This document shows, piece after piece, positions 8,285 to 15,004 of a DNA stretch of 22,084 bases. This DNA comes from Desulfosporosinus sp. UBA5188 (GTDB lineage: Bacteria > Bacillota > Desulfitobacteriia > Desulfitobacteriales > Desulfitobacteriaceae). Both the position numbers and the translations under genes were made by a program. The notes beneath the pieces were generated by a model. That model was not told where the DNA came from. It saw only the letters and a program-made list of their open reading frames with translations, and did not search any database. The DNA is taken from positions 1-22,084 of the forward strand of contig DHWG01000153.1 in assembly GCA_002413075.1 (NCBI GenBank). Reading direction: 5' to 3'. The first letter of the stretch is position 1, and every line of letters starts with the position of its first letter.

Positions 8285-8959
8285 TTATTTCTTAGCGATT
8301 GTCACGAACGATGGTCTGGTAATTTCCGGAGATGGCATGCCTAGAATGAGCGAGGCGTTGGCTCCCGCTTCTTTCTTTAACGTCTCTATATCACCATAAC
8401 GAAGGGCTTTAACCGGACAAGCATTCACGCAAACTGGATCGTACCCTTGATCTTGCCTCTGATAGCAGAAACTGCATTTACTGATAGCCCCGGTTGTCTC
8501 ACCAAATTGGGGTGCATGGTAAGGGCAAGCATAAAGGCAATAGCCGCACCCTACACATCTCTTCGAGTTATGGATGACGATCCCATCCTTTTTCCGTTTG
8601 GTATAAGCTGTGACGGGACAAACCTTTAGACAAGCGGGATCTGCGCAATGATTACAGCTCATTGACAAGGAGTGTGAGTCACTGTTAAACACCTTACGCC
8701 ATTGAACCCCCTCCTCCCAATTATTGGCTTTCTTACACGCAGTTGCGCAGGCCCAACATTCAATACATTTAGTTTCGTCATATAAAAAACCAAGTTGTAT
8801 TTTCTGATCCGGTTTCGTCACAGGTACCGCAGCGATAGGGGCAGAGTCAGCTAACAAAATTCGGGCCGGCGGGACCCCTATTACTAGAGCAGCTGCCACC
8901 CAGGCACTTGTCTTAAGAACTAGGCGTCGACTAAGACTGAGGTCACCTATTTTAGGCAT
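8285..8959 (-). CDS. Tat-exported ferredoxin-like subunit with four [4Fe-4S] clusters (NrfC/PsrB/DmsB family)
   Basis: Electron-transfer subunit that partners the NrfD protein. Sixteen cysteines form four clusters: Cys65/68/71/75, 102/105/110/114, 135/138/141/145 and 162/165/177/181. The N-terminus has a twin-arginine signal, SRRLVLK (residues 10-16), followed by a hydrophobic segment, so it is exported folded. A longer reading frame reaches an ATG at 9001, but AAGGAGG lies about nine bases before the ATG at 8957-8959, and that start gives a normal Tat n-region. I therefore chose 8959 (224 residues). With the NrfD protein and the pentaheme lipoprotein it forms a likely quinone/periplasmic-side electron-exchange module. 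No molybdopterin catalytic subunit is encoded nearby. Confidence 0.9.
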   Translation of the reverse strand: MPKIGDLSLSRRLVLKTSAWVAAALVIGVPPARILLADSAPIAAVPVTKPDQKIQLGFLYDETKCIECWACATACKKANNWEEGVQWRKVFNSDSHSLSMSCNHCADPACLKVCPVTAYTKRKKDGIVIHNSKRCVGCGYCLYACPYHAPQFGETTGAISKCSFCYQRQDQGYDPVCVNACPVKALRYGDIETLKKEAGANASLILGMPSPEITRPSFVTIAKK

Positions 8960-9023
8960 TTCACATACCCTCCTTCTCCTCCATTTACTATAAATGTACA
9001 ATCCATTGGCTAACCATGACGTC

Positions 9024-9992
9024 TTATTTAAGCTTATTGATCTCGATGTCTGCTTTGTCTAATAAATCTTTGGCTAAGGCAAAGTTGTGGGCACCTTTTG
9101 AGGCATCCGCTGTGACGTACGAGTAATAGGTCCGGGCATTATTGAACAGTTTTACGTTGGGATCTTTCGGGTCCATGGAACCTAGTTTTTTCTCCCAGCT
9201 CTCGAATTTGGGCTTAAGCGTATTAAGTTTTGTCGTGATTTCTGCTTGGTGGAGTTTGGTTTTATTAATGGTATCGGTTGGATCGTAGTGACAAGTAATG
9301 CATTTTTCTTGATTAAACGTCGTTTTAAATTCCTCATAATCCAGCTGCGTTCCCGTGCGTGTGACGCCCGACGGATCATAGGTTGCCGTGACGCCTGGGA
9401 CCATAAAGTCATGTTTTTGGCCATTGGTCACGTGACAATCGACACAATTAAAGGTAGTGTTCATCGCGGACCATTTATAGGATGGTTTGGAAGGTACATC
9501 CCCTACTCCAAGGCCCTCGATCATTTCTTTCTGAGGATACTTGACGACCTTACCTAAAGTAAGTGCGCCATTTGTGTGACAGCCATTGCAAGTTTGCCAG
9601 CCAGTATTAATCAGGCTAACCATTTTCTCACCGCCAATTTTATGACAAACTAGACAGGTGATTCCTTCCCGTTGATCAGCGTATTTTCCACCTTTAAAGT
9701 AGTCGGTCACTTTGGCGTTTTTATCATATAAAATGGCTATTTCGGAGTGGCATTTGAGGCACTCGTCACTGTATTTGAAACTTGGAGTACTCTCTTTCTC
9801 CGCAATCATCGTCGTAAACATTTTGTTATGGTTACTTAGCCTGACTTGATCGATGATACTACCAGTATGGGGTGGAAGTGTCCGTGATGGTTCTACAGGT
9901 GCTTGGACAGTCTGCGTTTTGGCGCATCCGGAAATAGCGACAAGGGTAATCATTGAAAGAAAGAGAAGTGCCTTAATTAGTTTTCGTTTCAC
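9024..9992 (-). CDS. Pentaheme c-type cytochrome lipoprotein, NrfA-like C-terminal helices
   Basis: Secreted 322-residue lipoprotein. The signal ends in a lipobox, AISGC, with Cys23 as the expected lipidated residue. Five CxxCH motifs begin at Cys78, 113, 135, 183 and 231. The heme-free C-terminus (about 245-322) is helical and contains NARTYYSYVTADASKGAHNF, which resembles the GxHN helix near the end of NrfA/HAO-type cytochromes. Unlike classical NrfA, no CxxCK lysine-ligated heme is present, so nitrite reductase activity should not be assumed. The start is GTG at 9990-9992, with GGAGG about 11 bases upstream. It is followed immediately by the Fe-S and NrfD genes and probably exchanges electrons with them on the outer face of the membrane. 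Confidence 0.85.
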   Translation of the reverse strand: MKRKLIKALLFLSMITLVAISGCAKTQTVQAPVEPSRTLPPHTGSIIDQVRLSNHNKMFTTMIAEKESTPSFKYSDECLKCHSEIAILYDKNAKVTDYFKGGKYADQREGITCLVCHKIGGEKMVSLINTGWQTCNGCHTNGALTLGKVVKYPQKEMIEGLGVGDVPSKPSYKWSAMNTTFNCVDCHVTNGQKHDFMVPGVTATYDPSGVTRTGTQLDYEEFKTTFNQEKCITCHYDPTDTINKTKLHQAEITTKLNTLKPKFESWEKKLGSMDPKDPNVKLFNNARTYYSYVTADASKGAHNFALAKDLLDKADIEINKLK

Positions 9993-10168
9993 TTAATTTC
10001 CATCCTCCTTTTGGTTCTGATTTAATTTAATAAATATTTAGTAAAAGTCCATATTTACCTTGAAGCCACGATTACAGCATGTTTCTTCTATAATGGGCAT
10101 ACAATACTCAGTTAAAATTCTCCTTCCCCAACACCTCCTTTGTAATTTATAACGAACTATTATTCACA

Positions 10169-12298
10169 TTAACCGCCTTCACGTACATGACAGGTCGTTG
10201 TACATGAAGAATACTCCCACGTATTTGTTGTTGCTCCGCTATCAATGCCCATAATCTTGCTTCCAGAGGCTAATGGATTGTTATCTGCAATAGCACCCAC
10301 CATCCCTTTCCTGAAATAGCCATGGGATACGGGTACGTGACAGGAAGCACATGTGAGTCCTACATGCCCAACGGCATTAAGAGTATCTGTGAAATTATGG
10401 AGATTGGCTTGCGTTGGGTTGGAGAAACCCGACGTCGAGTTGTCTGGTTGACCCGGAGTTCCATATTTTGAATTGGCATGACACTTGAAACACAAATCAT
10501 CGCCAGAAATAACTGTTATATTGCCTTGCTTAAGCGCGTGAGGATCATGACAATCCACACACTCCGCATGACGATTAGTCATTAAGTCTGCTGACGTTTC
10601 TTTATCTTTGTGAACTCCGGAAATTTCCAAAGTAGGATGGCGATACGCTTGTGAAAAGTCGTTTTTGACGTTTTTGGCTGTATTGTAATTCACTGGTGGA
10701 TTGCCACCATGGCAACTTAGACATTCATTATTAGCCGTAGGGGTGTCTTCTGCCAGGGTCTTTAGACGTGTATTAGGAGAACTGTGGGATGCATGGCAAC
10801 TATTACAATCTATTCCCTTATCATCATGAATCGATGACTTATATGCGGATTTATCCCATCCGTTGGGATCAGTTGAACTATGACAAACGATACAGAAATC
10901 AGCGCCTTTATAAGCGGTAGTCGTTCCATCTGTAGCACGCAGCAAGTTAGGATAATATTGTCCTTGCCCATCTTTATCCCCATGCGGATTATGGCAATCA
11001 GTACACTCCATTGAGCTGGTCATAATATTTGGATTACCGGTATCCATGATCGGGTGATAACTATGAGTCGCACCTGTTTGGTTCAACGTTTCCTTTAAGT
11101 TAGTACTACTTCCTGATCCATCATGGCAGGTATAGCACACCTGTGTTTGGGTACTTTTGTTCAGGAGTCCCTTCCCTTCAGCGGTATGAGTTTGATGACA
11201 AGATTTGCAGGCAGAACTATTTGAAATGTAATTGCCATGAGGACTAAATAAAGGGGTTGATCCCGTCGTAAAAGACCAAGTGAATCCCGCCACCGGTTCG
11301 CCAACACTATCTTTAACATCTGTGGTAATTTCCACTTGATATTTTTCATTGACCTTAAGATTTGTCGTGGGTATAAATTTAGCCATTCGTGTTTGAGGAT
11401 CAAATGAAATACTTTGGGCAGTAACTAGGTTCCCGGAAGAGTCTTTAAGAACAAAGGTTGAATTATTAATAGTGCTTGGGTCCATATTGTGACTAAAACT
11501 GACTAGTATGGGTTGACTCAAGCCCACCATAGAATCGCCAGTGAGCGGTGTCGTAAAAACAACCGCAGGAACCGATGGTTGCGGGGAATTAGCAGTTTGA
11601 AACGACCAATTATACACCTGCGCCAAGGGAGTATTATTACTATACTGTACACCTGTAGTAACAACAGCATGATAGTCTGTTGATAATTTAAGAGGCGTCA
11701 CTGGAATTAGCACAGCGGTATTGTTCGACGCATCATAATGAATACTTAGCAGGTTTACTATTTGCTGGGTCGAATCTTTAATTATGCAAGTTGCTGGACT
11801 TAAGGTTAATGGATTCATGGCTTGGTCAAACGTAACAAAGATTGCACTCGCTGGATCGACTTGCGATTGTCCAGAAGCTGGGTGAGTTGATATTGCCGCA
11901 GTTGTATAGGACCAAGTGTAATCTTGCGCTAAAGGTGTATTTAAGCTATTCTGAACACCCGTCGTAATAACGACTTGATAGTTAGTCGATAATTTAAGGG
12001 GTATAGCGGGAGTTATTACAACCGTTTTATTCATCGGATCATAATGGATGCTTGACAGGCTGACTAACTGCTGATTCGGATCTTTTATAATAATATTTGT
12101 TGGAATAAGGGTTGCAGAATTCATTGCTTGATCAAACGTGACTTTGATGACACTTTCTGGGTCCACTTGCTGTTGTCCGGAAGCTGGGAGAGTTGATGTA
12201 ATTGTAGCTGCTCCTGCTGCATAAACAGGGGTAGGTATGCAGAATAGCATACTAATCAGAGTTCCAACTAGGGCAAAGCAAAACTTTATTTTTAACAT
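10169..12298 (-). CDS. Secreted multiheme cytochrome with three Ig-like (Big_5/SbsA-type) domains; nine CxxCH plus one CxxxCH
   Basis: A 709-residue secreted protein with signal peptide 1-27 ending in VYA-A. Three Ig-like domains follow at about 33-134, 135-236 and 246-346, each with a VxFDxAMN-type motif and an NYxVxITTGV strand. The heme part has CxxCH motifs starting at Cys364, 388, 432, 469, 498, 526, 580, 603 and 650. A final CTTTCH at 699-704 is a CxxxCH variant only five residues from the end. Many sites have the doubled-CxxCH signature with a following histidine (CHxxH). A longer frame begins at a TTG (12328), but the ATG at 12298 follows AAGGGGG and begins a proper signal peptide. 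No sortase motif or SLH domain was seen. The likely role is a surface or wall-zone electron carrier; the Ig-like domains may act as spacers or in wall contact. Confidence 0.88.
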   Translation of the reverse strand: MLKIKFCFALVGTLISMLFCIPTPVYAAGAATITSTLPASGQQQVDPESVIKVTFDQAMNSATLIPTNIIIKDPNQQLVSLSSIHYDPMNKTVVITPAIPLKLSTNYQVVITTGVQNSLNTPLAQDYTWSYTTAAISTHPASGQSQVDPASAIFVTFDQAMNPLTLSPATCIIKDSTQQIVNLLSIHYDASNNTAVLIPVTPLKLSTDYHAVVTTGVQYSNNTPLAQVYNWSFQTANSPQPSVPAVVFTTPLTGDSMVGLSQPILVSFSHNMDPSTINNSTFVLKDSSGNLVTAQSISFDPQTRMAKFIPTTNLKVNEKYQVEITTDVKDSVGEPVAGFTWSFTTGSTPLFSPHGNYISNSSACKSCHQTHTAEGKGLLNKSTQTQVCYTCHDGSGSSTNLKETLNQTGATHSYHPIMDTGNPNIMTSSMECTDCHNPHGDKDGQGQYYPNLLRATDGTTTAYKGADFCIVCHSSTDPNGWDKSAYKSSIHDDKGIDCNSCHASHSSPNTRLKTLAEDTPTANNECLSCHGGNPPVNYNTAKNVKNDFSQAYRHPTLEISGVHKDKETSADLMTNRHAECVDCHDPHALKQGNITVISGDDLCFKCHANSKYGTPGQPDNSTSGFSNPTQANLHNFTDTLNAVGHVGLTCASCHVPVSHGYFRKGMVGAIADNNPLASGSKIMGIDSGATTNTWEYSSCTTTCHVREGG
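11591..12202 (-). repeat. Tandem duplication of a 102-residue Ig-like domain (306-bp period) within the cytochrome gene
   Basis: The first two Ig-like domains (11897-12202 and 11591-11896) align without gaps over about 100 residues, sharing PASGQ, QVDP, VTFDQAMN, SIHYD, PLKLST and NTPLAQ. The third domain (11261-11563) is clearly more diverged. This indicates a fairly recent internal duplication. Confidence 0.8.
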
Positions 12299-12385
12299 TA
12301 CATTTATTTCCCCCTTCCAGATAACCAAGTCAGGCTACTTAACTCATCCTCTTATAATTGCGTAAATCTAGTGAATGTTTGTCTC

Positions 12386-13663
12386 TTATTTTTTATGACA
12401 ATCTTGACATATCTTCATGCCTTCCAATCGTTTCAAGTTTGATGAGACTTTTGTTACAAGAATGGCTCCATCTCCTGCTACTACTGTTGAAATATTCGTA
12501 TCTTTGACCGTAGAGCCGTGGGCATAGTGGCAAGTAAGACACATCATCTTGTCAGTATTATCCCCTCTCCCTTCGAGGGGAAGTAAGGTTGTTAACCCTT
12601 TATCCGCTGGAGCAATATTCACAGGATGGCGATACATTCCAGGAGTACCAAATTGCGACCTGGTTGGGACTTTCAGTCCACTTCCCCCAGCGCCAGCTGA
12701 AGCCGTATAGTCGGAGTGGCAACTCTGACAAAGGGTTTCAATTCCAGAGATGTACACTGGAGTTTCCCCTGCATTTTGATCAATAGCCTTCGCACCTGCT
12801 ACAACGTTAATATTTATGGGGATCGAGGTGTTCGCAGCAATTGGCTGAAGAATTGTATTTTTTATCATGCGGTAATTACCCGTCCCATGGGCACTGTGAC
12901 AAGTTGTACACCCCATAGGCTTGCTAGCATTCAATCCACCAGGGGCAGAAACAGCCGTTGTCTCATCGATGCTATGGGCAGACGTTGTGGACAATCCACC
13001 CCAAGGGTCACCTGCCACGCCGGCATTTGCAAAAGCCCCGCCTAAAGAACGCGTAATTCCTCCAGCTGTCTTAGTATAGCCATCGATTACATCATATTTG
13101 GAATTTGTTAACCCCTGATGGCAGGTAAGACACACTGCCGATGCCGTCGGTTCATTTAAGAGCTCAGCTGTTTCTCCGTTATGAGTGACATGGCAAGTCT
13201 TACATAGATTAGTATTGCTCATATAATTGTCATGGACATTTATGTTGGGTGGAAAGACGTTAATAGGTCTGCTAAAAGGGCTGTTAGTAGTTCCCTCTAC
13301 ACTGCTGAGACGATATATAACATTCGTATAATTTGGTACTCCGCTGCTGTTATTATTATCCGTCCAGGTCAAGTCAGTAACATTACCTTTCGGAACAAAT
13401 GTTAACCCGCCATCTGTACTCTTCTCTATATCATAGCTGATAGTTCCACCGCTAACAGGCGGCACAGCTTTCCAACTAAGCACGATCTCGTTTGTATTGA
13501 TCGGCTGATGATTTTCTTCGGTAGCTATGTTTATCTCAACCGAGACCACTATTGACTCGCCTGTACCCTCTGCGTTAACCCGTTGGTTGGGTAAAACTAT
13601 GAACAGGCAAATAGTGAAGCCAAAGAATAGAACCAAAAGACAGCGCTTAAAATAGACACTCAT
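12386..13663 (-). CDS. Secreted hexaheme cytochrome with FN3-like N-terminal domain; OmcS-like heme-motif layout
   Basis: A 425-residue secreted protein with signal peptide 1-31 ending in VNA. A fibronectin type III-like domain lies at about 37-137 (VLSWKAVPP, YRLSSVEG). Six CxxCH motifs start at Cys154, 178, 252, 312, 375 and 419. In order they are: CHxTH with a following LL, a second heme 24 residues on, CHSAHG, CHSDY, an RHP motif (345-347), CHYAHG, and a last heme at the extreme C-terminus (CQDCHKK). This is the order I recall for Geobacter OmcS, compared from memory and not by alignment. The ATG at 13663 has AAAGGAGGG about nine bases upstream, so I rejected an in-frame TTG at 13684. The neighbouring upstream gene encodes an NHL propeller. 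Confidence 0.88.
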   Translation of the reverse strand: MSVYFKRCLLVLFFGFTICLFIVLPNQRVNAEGTGESIVVSVEINIATEENHQPINTNEIVLSWKAVPPVSGGTISYDIEKSTDGGLTFVPKGNVTDLTWTDNNNSSGVPNYTNVIYRLSSVEGTTNSPFSRPINVFPPNINVHDNYMSNTNLCKTCHVTHNGETAELLNEPTASAVCLTCHQGLTNSKYDVIDGYTKTAGGITRSLGGAFANAGVAGDPWGGLSTTSAHSIDETTAVSAPGGLNASKPMGCTTCHSAHGTGNYRMIKNTILQPIAANTSIPININVVAGAKAIDQNAGETPVYISGIETLCQSCHSDYTASAGAGGSGLKVPTRSQFGTPGMYRHPVNIAPADKGLTTLLPLEGRGDNTDKMMCLTCHYAHGSTVKDTNISTVVAGDGAILVTKVSSNLKRLEGMKICQDCHKK

Positions 13664-13736
13664 TTGGCCATGCCCTCCTTTCAAAACGATCCATCAGTTG
13701 GCAACGTTTACTTATGTTTCGGGATCTAACCGTTAT

Positions 13737-13764
13737 ATTATAAGTGCAGCATTTCCATAGTTAA
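13737..13764 (-). promoter_or_regulatory. Possible sigma-70-type promoter before the compact hexaheme gene
   Basis: Reading the minus strand, TTAACT (13764-13759) is followed after 16 bases by a perfect TATAAT (13742-13737), about 73 bases before the ATG. The -35 match is only four of six and overlaps the NHL gene's stop codon. Seen by eye only; it could be chance in AT-rich DNA. Confidence 0.35.
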
Positions 13765-14801
13765 TACCCGAAAACCTGCACCCTGTTATTCTCACGATCA
13801 GTCACATAGATTCTTCCTTCTGAATCGACACAAAGTCCGTTAGGAAAGTTGAACTGGCCATTACCACTACCATTTCCGCCGAAACTCCATAACTCAAAAC
13901 CTGCCTCATCAAAGGCTCGCACACTATGTGAAAAGACATCAACGACAAAAATATTACCGGAATCAGTGACTGCCAGACCTCTGGGCAACGCTAGCGGTCC
14001 GCTTTTCCCTTGAGAACCGGTAATCTTGTACAGGAACTGACCCTGCTGATCAAAGATCTGAATTCGACCATTATTGGAGTCTGAAACGTAAACTTTGCCG
14101 TTCTTTCCGGCATATAAGGCATTAGGATATTGAAACTTACCATCCATTGTTCCAGACCCACCAAAGTAGCGTAGAATTTTGCCGCTGGTATCCATCACTA
14201 AGACCACTTGATTGGCGACATCTGACACATATATTAGGTTATCAACCCCAACCTGAACCGCCGTAGGGCGAATAATTTCCCCTAGTTTCCCACTCGTTAA
14301 TTGGAGTTTCTGTTTATTTAGAAGCGGCTTGAGCTCATTTCCTTTATCATCGAAAATAAATAGTTCCATCAAATTCGGATCAGCAACATAAAGTTTATCC
14401 TGACCGAAACTGAGCGCAAAAGGATAATTCAGTTTTCCCTTCCCCCAAGAAGAGATCCATTGACCATCCCGACTATACACTTGCACCTGAGCGCGCCCGG
14501 TATCAGCCACAAATACTCTGTCAGAAGAAACAGTGACTGCTAACGGTCCCAGGAGTGCTTTAGCCGTATTAATGGCATCAGTCTCTTCAGTTTTCCCATC
14601 TATTGTAAACAGATAATGTGGTAGGCCTGCCTTCACCGTTTCTGTAGTTAAGGGCGAAACCGAGGGTCTAGAAGGCACTTTCATCCACCAGTATCCACCG
14701 ACTCCAAAGACCGTCGCCACAACTAATAGTAAAATAGCTAATAAATGACTTCTCTTAGAAAAGATTTTACGTGCAAATCTTGGGACTCGTGAAAAAACCA
14801 C
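13761..14801 (-). CDS. Membrane-anchored six-blade NHL-repeat beta-propeller
   Basis: A 346-residue protein with a basic N-terminus, one membrane helix (about 20-40, LLAILLLVVATVFGVGG) and an external propeller. Six NHL-type repeats each contain a hydrophobic-[YF]V-[AST]D...V-[FY]D pattern: VFVADTGRAQVQVY, LYVADPN, IYVSDVANQVVLV, VYVSDSNNGRIQIF, IFVVDVFSHSVRAF and IYVTDRENNRVQVF. NHL propellers usually bind partner proteins or other ligands and are not enzymes in most cases. No heme motif is present. It lies between two hexaheme cytochrome genes, so a role in folding, export or assembly of those proteins is plausible but unproven. The start is GTG with AGAAGG eight bases upstream. Confidence 0.88.
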   Translation of the reverse strand: MVFSRVPRFARKIFSKRSHLLAILLLVVATVFGVGGYWWMKVPSRPSVSPLTTETVKAGLPHYLFTIDGKTEETDAINTAKALLGPLAVTVSSDRVFVADTGRAQVQVYSRDGQWISSWGKGKLNYPFALSFGQDKLYVADPNLMELFIFDDKGNELKPLLNKQKLQLTSGKLGEIIRPTAVQVGVDNLIYVSDVANQVVLVMDTSGKILRYFGGSGTMDGKFQYPNALYAGKNGKVYVSDSNNGRIQIFDQQGQFLYKITGSQGKSGPLALPRGLAVTDSGNIFVVDVFSHSVRAFDEAGFELWSFGGNGSGNGQFNFPNGLCVDSEGRIYVTDRENNRVQVFGY

Positions 14802-14856
14802 ATTTACAACCTTCTTTCCCGACTTAGCATGTAGAAACCAGTGTAACTAGCACACC

Positions 14857-14885
14857 ATTAGACTAGAGTATACCAACATTAGCAA
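14857..14885 (-). promoter_or_regulatory. Possible sigma-70-type promoter before the first NHL gene
   Basis: On the minus strand, TTGCTA (14885-14880) and TCTAAT (14862-14857) are separated by 17 bases, matching consensus at four and five of six positions. It lies about 56 bases before the GTG start and downstream of two stem-loops, consistent with a fresh transcription start for the NHL gene. Confidence 0.4.
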
Positions 14886-14928
14886 AAAACTACATGCCAG
14901 ACAGGGGTTCTTTTAGTGGGCACTCGTG

Positions 14929-14969
14929 CAACAGGTTGAACTAGAAATATGATCTAGCTCACCCTGTTG
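14929..14969 (-). other. 17-bp stem-loop after the long hexaheme gene
   Basis: caacaggttgaactaga (14929-14945) pairs with tctagctcaccctgttg (14953-14969) over 17 positions with two non-Watson-Crick positions (G-U possible on one strand) and a seven-base loop. No T-run follows on the minus strand, so it is not a canonical Rho-independent terminator. It may protect or process the 3' end of the upstream cytochrome mRNA. Confidence 0.6.
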
Positions 14970-14979
14970 TCGTAGCGCA

Positions 14980-15004
14980 GAATATTTAGCCGTAGCTAAT
15001 ATTC
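14980..15004 (-). other. Stem-loop touching the stop codon of the long hexaheme gene
   Basis: On the minus strand gaatattagc, loop tacg, gctaaatattc forms a stem of about ten pairs with one bulged base, starting directly after the stop codon at 15005. It may act with the larger stem-loop just downstream in stabilising or ending the cytochrome transcript. Confidence 0.5.

Noticed and set aside
8960..9001. N-terminal extension of the Fe-S protein to an ATG at 9001
   Set aside because: The extension encodes an arginine run overlapping the AAGGAGG site of the internal ATG, and the Tat signal is normal only from 8959.
9024..9992. Annotation as NrfA nitrite reductase
   Set aside because: No CxxCK heme is present, the protein is shorter than NrfA, and it is a lipoprotein; only the C-terminal helix resembles NrfA.
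10087..10115. Possible promoter TTAACT-17-TATAGA before the pentaheme gene
   Set aside because: Only four of six matches in each box, in AT-rich DNA; too weak to list as a feature.
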